From positions 1 to 12,804 of the forward strand of contig JAGCRL010000257.1 of assembly GCA_017964705.1 (NCBI GenBank): 12,804 bases of DNA. The letters are read 5' to 3'. Shown here piece after piece: positions 6,540-11,527 of this stretch (positions are counted from its first letter, which is position 1; the number at the start of each line of letters is the position of its first letter). Origin of the DNA: Alphaproteobacteria bacterium. GTDB lineage: Bacteria > Pseudomonadota > Alphaproteobacteria > RF32 > CAG-239. A model generated the notes under the pieces. The model had not been told where the DNA came from and did no database searches. It was given only the letters and a program-made list of their open reading frames with translations. The position numbers were made by a program, and so were the translations under genes.

Positions 6540-6577
6540 TTTATGTACTTTTGTGTACACTAAAATTTAGAGCGCCC
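6511..6577. repeat. Structured repeat element, copy A
   Basis: Order of parts: CTAGAGCG leader (6511-6526), GGGT, a 12-nt arm (6531-6542), A, TGTAC, a 6-nt loop, GTACA, CTA, the complementary 12-nt arm (6563-6574, one G-U pair), CCC. Copy B at 9857-9923 has exactly this spacing but different stem sequence. Both copies lie directly 3' of a plus-strand gene. Confidence 0.75.
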
Positions 6578-6580
6578 TTA

Positions 6581-6706
6581 AGTTCATCTCTATAAATTCA
6601 AAATTTTTTCTCTTTTTTTAGTTATTGTATTTTAAGTCCGCCTTTAGTATTGGCACTCTCCAAACTCTTTTAGTTCATCTCTATAAATTCAAAATTTTTT
6701 CTCTTT
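6581..6706. repeat. Tandem repeat pair, period 91 bp, after rpmE
   Basis: A 35-nt sequence starting AGTTCATCTCTATAAATTC and running through AAAATTTTTTCTCTTT occurs at 6581-6615 and at 6672-6706. The sequence between them includes a GCC/GGC mini-hairpin (6640-6653). The core CATCTCTAT is shared with the tandem pair at 9907-10062. There is no open reading frame of interest in 6491-6764. Confidence 0.85.
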
Positions 6707-6719
6707 ATTTAAAAATCAG

Positions 6720-6753
6720 AAACCGCCTTATTGTTGAAAGTAAGACGGTTTTT
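6720..6753. terminator. Terminator between the repeat region and the convergent membrane-protein gene
   Basis: AAACCG (6720-6725) pairs with CGGTTT (6746-6751), then one mismatch and CTTA (6727-6730) with TAAG (6741-6744). The right side runs into TTTTT and the left side is A-rich, so it may work both ways. It lies 12 nt beyond the stop of the minus-strand gene. Confidence 0.7.
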
Positions 6754-6764
6754 CTGTTGTTTAT

Positions 6765-7217
6765 CTAGGCAATGATAAGTTCTTCTGTGCCCATCCAAAA
6801 GAGCATGCAGGCTGTCCAGCACGGGCCAGTTGAGTTCATTAGTATCTCAATTATTGGTGAATACCAATAATTGAGAAGAACGAAACAAATTCCGCAGACT
6901 ATAAACAAAATAAATGCCGCTGAACCAAAAACATTTTTGATTTTAGATAGTGCCATTTTGTTTATCGGTGACTGCCAATTCGTGGCTCTTCCACCTTGAA
7001 GAGGAAAGGTCATTAAAGCGAATGTAAGCCAAACTAAGCTCGCTTTGACATTTAAGATAATGGCGAACATCTCTTTGGAGTGAAGACCAAATCGCCCCAT
7101 TACCATTTCTTCCCACCTTTCGCCGTAGTTGTATGTCACGATGATAGATAAAACTGTGAGGATGGTGATGACAACCGTGGTTATCAAAGTTGGTCTTTTT
7201 TCAATAATTTTTTTCAT
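6765..7217 (-). CDS. Unrecognised membrane protein with about four helices (150 aa)
   Basis: ATG at 7217, without a visible Shine-Dalgarno. A short basic N-terminus (MKKIIEKRP) is followed by hydrophobic segments at about 10-29, 51-72 and 97-117, and a weaker one at 121-142. A polar loop (73-96) is rich in Gly, Arg, Asn and Lys. The C-terminal part contains three Cys (110-ish, 133, 137). These features describe an inner-membrane protein, but no family is recognised. It has its own promoter (7262-7290) of the same type as two other minus-strand orphans, and its own terminator (6720-6753). It is therefore a single-gene unit inserted between rpmE and the TrcR-like gene. Confidence 0.7.
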   Translation of the reverse strand: MKKIIEKRPTLITTVVITILTVLSIIVTYNYGERWEEMVMGRFGLHSKEMFAIILNVKASLVWLTFALMTFPLQGGRATNWQSPINKMALSKIKNVFGSAAFILFIVCGICFVLLNYWYSPIIEILMNSTGPCWTACMLFWMGTEELIIA

Positions 7218-7261
7218 TTAACATAAGTTTAAGTTAGACATAATCGTTATTTTATATGCGG

Positions 7262-7290
7262 AGTGTATCATATTTTAAGAGAGGTGTCAA
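7262..7290 (-). promoter_or_regulatory. Sigma70 promoter of the 6765-7217 gene
   Basis: On the minus strand: TTGACA (7290-7285), 17-nt spacer ending AAAATATGA, TACACT (7267-7262). The -35 is consensus and TG precedes the -10. The expected transcription start is near 7255, giving a leader of about 38 nt. Confidence 0.75.
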
Positions 7291-7397
7291 ATGTTATTTT
7301 TTTGAATTTTGTTAATTTAAATTTAAGTATTTTTTAGTTAAATGATTGTAGAAAAGAATAAATAACACCTTGTATCTCTTATAAAGTTGATTTAGGC

Positions 7398-7403
7398 TAT
7401 AAT
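7398..7403 (+). promoter_or_regulatory. -10 box of the TrcR-like gene
   Basis: Consensus TATAAT 35 nt before the ATG. No convincing -35 at 16-18 nt spacing (7375-7380 reads TCTCTT), so the promoter may need an activator. AAAGGA (7424-7429) lies 8 nt before the start. Confidence 0.45.
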
Positions 7404-7437
7404 CATAATTATAAGTTTTTAAGAAAGGATAAAATAA

Positions 7438-8772
7438 ATGACTGCTCCTTTAATGCCTAAGGCTACTGCTGTTTGGTTGGTGGAAAATACTACACTAACA
7501 TTTCAGCAAATTGCTGATTTTTGTGAATTGCATGAATTAGAAGTACAAGCTATTGCAGATGGTGATATTGCATATAATATTCGCGGTGTTAGTCCGATAT
7601 CTAACGGACAACTTACTACAGAAGAAATTGCTCGTTGTGAAGCAGATGAAAAAGCCCGCTTAGTGGCAAATCCTCTTGAGAAAAATGTTAAAGAAAGAAA
7701 TGCAAAAGCTAAAAAAATTCTTTCTCCGACACAACGTGCAGAAAAGCCAAATGCAGTTTTGTGGATTTTGAAAAACTGTCCAGAAGTTATAGATTCACAA
7801 ATTTGCAAATTAATTGGTACAACCAAACCAACTATTAAATCTATTCGCGAAGGAACACATTCCAACATGGCAAATTTACGTCCGATAAATCCGATGGCGG
7901 TTGGTCTTTGTTCTGAAAAAGATTTGGAAAAAGCTTTAGCTATTTCTCAACAACAGGCGGAGTTAAAAGAAAATAAAGGTAAGAAGAAGCCTGCTAAAAA
8001 GAAAAAATCAGCTAAGAAAACAACTGCTAAAAAAGTTTCTGCAAAGAAAGTTGCCACTAAAAAGGCTACTAAAAAAGTTTCAGCCAAAAAAGCTACTAAA
8101 AAAGTTTCAGCCAAAAAAGCTACTACTAAAAAGGCTGTTAAAAAACTTTCAACCAAGAAAGCTACCGCTAGCAAAGCTGTTAAAAAAGTTTCAGCCAAGA
8201 AAGCTGTTGCTGACAAGGTTGTAAAAAAAGTTTCGGCCAAGAAAGCCGCCGTTAAAAAGGCTACTAAAAAATCTACTATTAAATCTACTGTAACTTCTAA
8301 AGGAGGGAAAAAGATGGTGAAAACCGAAAAAACTCCGGCAAAGAAAACTGCCGTTAAAAAACCTGCAGCTAAGAAAACAGCTGTAAAGAAACCAGTTGCT
8401 AAAAAAACAGCAGCTAAAAAAACAACAGTTAAAGCTGTAGCTAAAAAAGCTACTGTTAAAAAAGCTCCGGCAAAGAAAGCTGTAGCAAAAAAAGCTCCGG
8501 CAAAGAAAACAACTGTTAAAGCAGTAGCAAAGAAGGCTGCTGTTAAAAAGGCTCCGGCAAAGAAAGCCGTTGTTAAAAAAGCTGCTGTTAAAAAAGCTCC
8601 GACAAAGAAAGCTGTAGCAAAAAAAGCTCCAGCAAAGAAAACCGTTGCTAAAAAGGCTACTGTTAAAAAAGCTCCGGCTAAAAAAGCTGTAGCAAAAAAA
8701 GCTCCGGCAAAGAAAACCGTTGCTAAAAAAGCTCCTGCAAAGAAATCTGTTGCTAAGAAAAAATCTAAGTAA
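7438..8772 (+). CDS. TrcR/DUF1013-type regulator fused to a histone H1-like Lys/Ala-rich tail
   Basis: 444 residues. Residues 1-178 match the alphaproteobacterial DUF1013 family, called cell-cycle transcriptional regulator TrcR in some annotations: [20 protein letters not shown], a first HTH-like part, [13 protein letters not shown], then [35 protein letters not shown] and NPMAVGLCS. Residues 179-444 are a low-complexity basic tail. Up to about 290 it is built from [15 protein letters not shown] units; after M293 it changes to [12 protein letters not shown] and KKTVAKK units. Such tails bind DNA non-specifically, as in bacterial H1-like proteins (Hc2, AlgP); a role in nucleoid organisation is inference. 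The DUF1013 proteins I know are only about 200 residues. AAAGGA precedes the ATG by 8 nt, and a strong terminator follows. Confidence 0.88.
   Translation: MTAPLMPKATAVWLVENTTLTFQQIADFCELHELEVQAIADGDIAYNIRGVSPISNGQLTTEEIARCEADEKARLVANPLEKNVKERNAKAKKILSPTQRAEKPNAVLWILKNCPEVIDSQICKLIGTTKPTIKSIREGTHSNMANLRPINPMAVGLCSEKDLEKALAISQQQAELKENKGKKKPAKKKKSAKKTTAKKVSAKKVATKKATKKVSAKKATKKVSAKKATTKKAVKKLSTKKATASKAVKKVSAKKAVADKVVKKVSAKKAAVKKATKKSTIKSTVTSKGGKKMVKTEKTPAKKTAVKKPAAKKTAVKKPVAKKTAAKKTTVKAVAKKATVKKAPAKKAVAKKAPAKKTTVKAVAKKAAVKKAPAKKAVVKKAAVKKAPTKKAVAKKAPAKKTVAKKATVKKAPAKKAVAKKAPAKKTVAKKAPAKKSVAKKKSK
8301..8306 (+). promoter_or_regulatory. Internal consensus Shine-Dalgarno inside the TrcR-like gene
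   Basis: AGGAGG lies 7 nt before the in-frame ATG at 8314, the best ribosome-binding site in the window. It encodes part of Lys-Gly-Gly, the only Gly-Gly in the basic tail, which is otherwise a monotonous Lys/Ala/Val/Thr/Ser/Pro sequence. Confidence 0.65.
8314..8772 (+). CDS. Possible nested stand-alone histone H1-like protein (152 aa)
   Basis: Initiation at the ATG 8314 (codon 293 of the long gene, same frame) would give [20 protein letters not shown] and onward: 152 residues of Lys/Ala/Val/Pro/Thr repeats, very similar in size and composition to bacterial H1-like proteins. Support: a perfect AGGAGG at ideal spacing, the only Met in the whole tail, and a change of repeat unit exactly at this point. 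It may be an alternative product of the long gene or the remnant of a separate gene that became fused to trcR. Whether it is actually translated cannot be seen from sequence. Confidence 0.5.
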   Translation: MVKTEKTPAKKTAVKKPAAKKTAVKKPVAKKTAAKKTTVKAVAKKATVKKAPAKKAVAKKAPAKKTTVKAVAKKAAVKKAPAKKAVVKKAAVKKAPTKKAVAKKAPAKKTVAKKATVKKAPAKKAVAKKAPAKKTVAKKAPAKKSVAKKKSK

Positions 8773-8790
8773 TTGATGATTTGTTTGAAT

Positions 8791-8824
8791 AAAGGGGCGA
8801 GTCGTGAGATTCGCTCTTTTTTTT
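8791..8824 (+). terminator. Rho-independent terminator of the TrcR-like gene
   Basis: A 12-bp stem (8791-8802 with 8809-8820, three or four G-U pairs) with loop CGTGAG runs into a T tract ending at 8824, 18 nt after the stop. Confidence 0.88.
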
Positions 8825-8831
8825 GTATAAA

Positions 8832-8882
8832 TAAAAAAACCTTGAGAACGGAATTGCTTTGCAGCAAAACAGTTCTCAAGGT
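8832..8882 (-). terminator. Rho-independent terminator of the 8896-9162 gene
   Basis: On the minus strand an 11-bp perfect stem (8882-8872 with 8849-8839) carries an inner 5-bp helix, TTGCT with AGCAA. It is followed by a run of seven T's. It ends the small membrane-protein gene and faces the preceding terminator back to back. Confidence 0.9.
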
Positions 8883-8895
8883 AAAAGTTGGGTTC

Positions 8896-9162
8896 TTAAT
8901 CAGCGCGAACCAGGTCGTAGAGCTGAAAAATACACCAATTTTTGAATTGGCGATAGCTTTTGGGACTAGCTATCTGCCAAAATGTTAAGATAGCCAACCA
9001 TATTGGTATGGCTACGATTGTTATTACTGCTATGAATGTTGCTTGGCAAGCAAAGCCGAGGTTCCCGCCAATGGCGATGAATCCACCGGCTGTCATAAGC
9101 ATAACCACAATTGCCGTCATAAAAGCGAGGAAGACGGCGGTTCCTCTTTTAAAATATTTCAT
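8896..9162 (-). CDS. Unrecognised small membrane protein with two helices (88 aa)
   Basis: The ATG at 9162 gives MKYFKRGTAVFLAF. Two long hydrophobic segments (about 8-31 and 38-62) are separated by a Gly/Asn turn (GGNLG). A polar, partly aromatic tail follows (SPKSYRQFKNWCIFQLYDLV). There is no Shine-Dalgarno directly upstream, where the sequence is CATAAAACAAAAAATT. It is noticeably richer in G+C than its flanks. It has its own promoter (9321-9349) and terminator (8832-8882), so it is a monocistronic unit. The roughly 150-nt leader is unusually long and structured for so small a gene. I do not recognise the family. A toxin-like or stress-membrane peptide is possible, but nothing proves it. 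Confidence 0.65.
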   Translation of the reverse strand: MKYFKRGTAVFLAFMTAIVVMLMTAGGFIAIGGNLGFACQATFIAVITIVAIPIWLAILTFWQIASPKSYRQFKNWCIFQLYDLVRAD

Positions 9163-9314
9163 AATTTTTTGTTTTATGCCGGCTGAGAAACAATGAGTTT
9201 CGTCTTCCGGCGGGTGAATACTATTCTTAAAAAACTACTATAAGGAAAGGTATTCACAGTAAAAAAACTATGAAAAAGACCAAACCAAAATAATAGACAT
9301 AAGTTTATAAATGG
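9163..9314 (-). promoter_or_regulatory. Long structured 5' leader of the small membrane-protein gene
   Basis: Between the predicted transcription start (about 9314) and the ATG lie two inverted repeats. GTGAATAC (9214-9221) pairs with GTATTCAC (9250-9257). GCCGG (9179-9183) pairs with CCGGC (9207-9211) around an inner GAAAC/GTTTC helix (9187-9200). The second hairpin ends about 17 nt before the start codon. Post-transcriptional control is plausible. It resembles no riboswitch class I know. Confidence 0.4.
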
Positions 9315-9320
9315 AATTTT

Positions 9321-9349
9321 ATTATAGCATATTTTGTGGCTTGCGTCAA
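9321..9349 (-). promoter_or_regulatory. Sigma70 promoter of the 8896-9162 gene
   Basis: On the minus strand: TTGACG (9349-9344), 17-nt spacer ending AAAATATGC, consensus TATAAT (9326-9321), with an extended TG. This is the strongest promoter in the window and the same type as at 4664-4692 and 7262-7290. Confidence 0.8.
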
Positions 9350-9359
9350 ATTAAAAAGT

Positions 9360-9385
9360 AAATATACATACCGGTAGGTATATTT
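9360..9385. promoter_or_regulatory. 26-bp near-perfect palindrome, probable operator
   Basis: Centred on TACCGGTA (9369-9376), the palindrome has arms AAATATAC and GTATATTT with a single mismatched pair (9368/9377). It lies immediately upstream of the -35 box of the ASCH-domain gene and 11 nt upstream of the -35 of the divergent small membrane-protein gene. A dimeric repressor, for example of TetR type, could control both; the regulator is not in the window. Confidence 0.6.
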
Positions 9386-9388
9386 TTA

Positions 9389-9416
9389 TTGCAATTTAAA
9401 TTTTTTGCTCTATATT
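9389..9416 (+). promoter_or_regulatory. Promoter of the ASCH-domain gene
   Basis: TTGCAA (9389-9394), 16-nt spacer, TATATT (9411-9416), about 33 nt before the ATG. The palindromic operator candidate ends three bases before it. Confidence 0.6.
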
Positions 9417-9448
9417 TAAACCAAATTTAATTGTTGAAGAGGTGTGCC

Positions 9449-9835
9449 ATGTCACAGCCAAAAAATGTTATAAGGGTTTATCCTTTTTCTTATAATAAAA
9501 TTTTAGGCGGGCAACGCAAAATTGATATCCGTCCCTATAAACCATCTCTGCATGCTCTTAGAGTTGGTGATGATATCGAATATGTCAATATTGAAACAGG
9601 CGCATCAGTCGTTCGAGAAGTTAAAGGTATCGCATTATTTGAAGATTTTGATACCTTAATTCGTCTTTTGCCACCGGAAATGATTGGTTATAATAATCAA
9701 GATGAAATACGGGTTCGTGTGGAACGGATGTATTCTAAATCGGAACAGGAAGAATTTGGTGTTTGCGCCCTTTTTATCGAAGAACCAAGCGTTAAAAGGT
9801 TAATGAAGATGAACCGTTTTGAACGGACAGCCTAA
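9449..9835 (+). CDS. ASCH-domain (PUA-like) protein
   Basis: 128 residues from the ATG at 9449, chosen because AGAGGTG lies 4-5 nt upstream; the TTG at 9431 has no such site. The protein follows the ASCH pattern: an N-terminal strand ending KILGGQRKIDIRPYKPSLHA, then LRVGDDIEYVN, a helical middle (FEDFDTLIRLLPPEM), and YSKSEQEEFGVCALFIE near the end. ASCH domains share the PUA fold and are thought to bind RNA; some cleave modified nucleosides. The G-x-K/R-x-(I/V)-x-x-R motif is largely present (GGQRKIDIR). Its exact job here is unknown. The gene has its own promoter behind a palindrome and is followed by the second structured repeat element. Confidence 0.75.
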   Translation: MSQPKNVIRVYPFSYNKILGGQRKIDIRPYKPSLHALRVGDDIEYVNIETGASVVREVKGIALFEDFDTLIRLLPPEMIGYNNQDEIRVRVERMYSKSEQEEFGVCALFIEEPSVKRLMKMNRFERTA

Positions 9836-9856
9836 TAAAGGGGCAAATTTTGGCTC

Positions 9857-9923
9857 CTAGAGCGGTCTTATCGGGTAAACTAAAATTCATGTACCTCTAT
9901 GTACACTAGAATTTTAGTTTCCC
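9857..9923. repeat. Structured repeat element, copy B
   Basis: Same layout as copy A: leader CTAGAGCGGTCTTATC (12 of 16 positions as in copy A), GGGT, arm AAACTAAAATTC (9877-9888), A, TGTAC, 6-nt loop, GTACA, CTA, arm GAATTTTAGTTT (9909-9920, perfect 12-bp complement), CCC. The arms differ from copy A at most positions, yet the pairing is kept. It begins 21 nt after the stop of the ASCH-domain gene. Confidence 0.75.
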
Positions 9924-10062
9924 TCAATCCCATCTCTATTAGCCTAAAATTTCCCGCCTTTATTGGCGCTAGAAAGAGGGGGAGAGAAGTCGAGGTGGTT
10001 AGAATTTTAGTTTCCCTTGAACCCATCTCTATTAGCCTAAAATTTCCCACCTTTATTGGTGG
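9907..10062. repeat. Tandem repeat pair, period 93 bp, after the ASCH-domain gene
   Basis: Copies at 9907-9969 and 10000-10062 share TAGAATTTTAGTTTCCCT, CCCATCTCTATTAGCC, TAAAATTTCCC and CCTTTATTGG. Each ends in a small hairpin around the loop TTTATT. Its stem is CGCC/GGCG in the first copy and CCACC/GGTGG in the second, a compensatory change. A purine-rich tract (9971-9998) separates the copies. The region 9836-10090 holds no credible gene. Confidence 0.85.
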
Positions 10063-10090
10063 CAGAGAAAGGGAGATGTTGAGCTAATCT

Positions 10091-10990
10091 TTAATAATGT
10101 TTTCTGAAAGCTTTTTTTAATTTTTTACCGCCGTGACCGATATCGGCAATAATTTCTATTTCGGCATGATTAAGCGAACGGTATAAATCCCATGCGCCTT
10201 TTAGCGGACAGCACATATCCAATCTGTTATGAACAATAATTGTGGGTATATCTTTTATTTTATCAATGTTTTTTAAGATCTCATTGTCTTCTAAGAAATA
10301 GCGGTTTGCAGCATAATATAAAGCAATTCTGGTTGAATTTATGGTATCGTTATCAATCCGCACGTCTTCAAATCTGGCATTAGTTTTGCCTAATATTCTC
10401 TCGTAATTGCCCATATATTTAATAGCACTTTGAATGGAACTCAAATCTTCGGAAAAAATTAACTTAGCGTAGTGAGTATATGGGTTTTCTCCTTCACTCT
10501 GACGACGTATTTCTTCTAATAAATCCGGATAAAACAAACCACTGTCTTTAAGCATCCATTCCATATCTTCGCGGCGTGCTAAGAAAACAGAACATATAGC
10601 TAAAGATTTGGTTATTTCCGGGTAACGTTCGGCAAATAATAATGCTAATGTTGAGCCCCATGAACCTCCGGAAACAATGACCGGTTCGGTAATATTTAAG
10701 TGTTCTAACAGTCTTTTGGCATCTATTAATAAGCGTTTGGTGTCATTTAATGAAATAATGTCTTCTGCTTTAGAACGCTTACAACCACGTTGATCAAACA
10801 TGATGACACGTTGTTTTCTTAAGTTAAAATATTGGCCATGGCTTTCTTTGCACATGCCACCGGGACCTCCGTGAAAATTTAGTACAACTTCACCTTTGGG
10901 GTTTCCCATTTGCTGATAATATTTTTCGTGGCCTTCGTGTGCTGGCAACCAACCCTTGTCAAAAACTTTGTTGTTGAAAAATCCGAACAT
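10091..10990 (-). CDS. Proline iminopeptidase-like alpha/beta hydrolase
   Basis: 299 residues. The oxyanion motif HGGPGG (40-45), FDQRGCKRS (65-73) and the nucleophile elbow GGSWGS (108-113, Ser110) are signatures of the prolyl iminopeptidase family (MEROPS S33), which removes N-terminal proline from peptides. The other triad members fit: Asp258 in HNRLDMCCP and His286 in DIGHGG. The lid region (about 135-235) is present. The catalytic set is complete, so activity is likely, although related S33 enzymes can have other substrates. No signal peptide is seen, so it should act in the cytoplasm. AAGGAA lies 5 nt before the ATG at 10990. It is divergent from mutT across 75 nt. Confidence 0.87.
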   Translation of the reverse strand: MFGFFNNKVFDKGWLPAHEGHEKYYQQMGNPKGEVVLNFHGGPGGMCKESHGQYFNLRKQRVIMFDQRGCKRSKAEDIISLNDTKRLLIDAKRLLEHLNITEPVIVSGGSWGSTLALLFAERYPEITKSLAICSVFLARREDMEWMLKDSGLFYPDLLEEIRRQSEGENPYTHYAKLIFSEDLSSIQSAIKYMGNYERILGKTNARFEDVRIDNDTINSTRIALYYAANRYFLEDNEILKNIDKIKDIPTIIVHNRLDMCCPLKGAWDLYRSLNHAEIEIIADIGHGGKKLKKAFRKHY

Positions 10991-11020
10991 TGTTTTCCTT
11001 TTTAGTTATTTTCTATAGTG

Positions 11021-11026
11021 TTGACA
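11021..11026 (+). promoter_or_regulatory. Possible -35 box of the Nudix gene
   Basis: Consensus TTGACA 40 nt before the mutT ATG. The -10 is unclear: AT-rich hexamers such as TTTAAT (11041-11046) are present but at short spacing. On the other strand TATAGA in the same gap may serve the divergent hydrolase. Confidence 0.3.
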
Positions 11027-11065
11027 ATAAATGCTTAATATTTAATTAAACCAAAGGGCAAAAGT

Positions 11066-11455
11066 ATGAAAATTGTTGGAACAGCTATTATCGTTGATGA
11101 GCAAAAACGTGTTTTAATTGGGCAGAGACCAGAAGGCAAGGCTCTTCCCGGTTTGTGGGAGTTTCCTGGTGGAAAGCAAGAAGAAAATGAAACCATAGAA
11201 CAGTGTATTGTTCGTGAAATCTATGAGGAATTAAATATTAAGTGTGTCGTCGGTGATTTTTTAATGAGTGTTTCTAAAAAATATGAGCATGGTGATTTTA
11301 AACTGATGGTCTATCAGGTTTTTGTGAATGATTTTTCTTCTATGCAGGCTAATGTGCATCAAAATTTACGGTGGATTAGCCCTCAAGAGATGAATCCAAA
11401 TGATTTTCCTCCGGCTGATGTTGAAATTATAACTTTTTTGCAAAAGAACTTTTAA
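11066..11455 (+). CDS. mutT: MutT-type Nudix hydrolase (8-oxo-dGTP diphosphatase)
   Basis: 129 residues, the usual MutT size. The Nudix box spans residues 36-58: G36, E42, then R50-E51 and E54-E55, which satisfies GX5EX7REUXEEXGU except that the last Gly is Asn57. The start MKIVGTAIIVDEQKRVLIGQ, followed by RPEGKALPGLWEFPGGK, is typical of MutT proper. The C-terminal LRWISPQEM and FPPADVEII also fit. MutT hydrolyses 8-oxo-dGTP to prevent A:T to C:G transversions. Assignment to MutT rather than another Nudix enzyme rests on the LPGLWEFPGGK context and the length. AAGGG lies 7-8 nt before the ATG. No terminator is obvious before the next gene. Confidence 0.87.
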   Translation: MKIVGTAIIVDEQKRVLIGQRPEGKALPGLWEFPGGKQEENETIEQCIVREIYEELNIKCVVGDFLMSVSKKYEHGDFKLMVYQVFVNDFSSMQANVHQNLRWISPQEMNPNDFPPADVEIITFLQKNF

Positions 11456-11493
11456 TCTTGTGATATATTAAGCTTTTGTTAGTTTTTTGAGAA

Positions 11494-11499
11494 TATAAT
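11494..11499 (+). promoter_or_regulatory. -10 box of the subtilase gene
   Basis: Consensus TATAAT 28 nt before the chosen ATG. No clear -35 at standard spacing. Confidence 0.35.
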
Positions 11500-11527
11500 G
11501 CGGTTAATGGAAAACCGGAGTTTGAAT

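Noticed and set aside
7947..8879. Long minus-strand reading frame of 310 codons opposite the Lys/Ala tail
   Set aside because: It is the antisense of the lysine repeats (a monotonous Phe/Ala/Leu sequence), has no ribosome-binding site and runs through both terminators. The plus-strand gene is certain.
9971..9998. Purine-rich tract as a possible triplex or regulatory site
   Set aside because: It is a spacer between two repeat copies, is not present in the other locus and has no mirror symmetry.
6581..10062. CRISPR array
   Set aside because: Only two units per locus, unit cores are 35-63 bp with diverged repeats, and no cas genes are present.
9899..10087. 62-codon plus-strand frame after the ASCH-domain gene
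   Set aside because: It simply reads through the two 93-bp repeats, so the peptide repeats itself; there is no ribosome-binding site.
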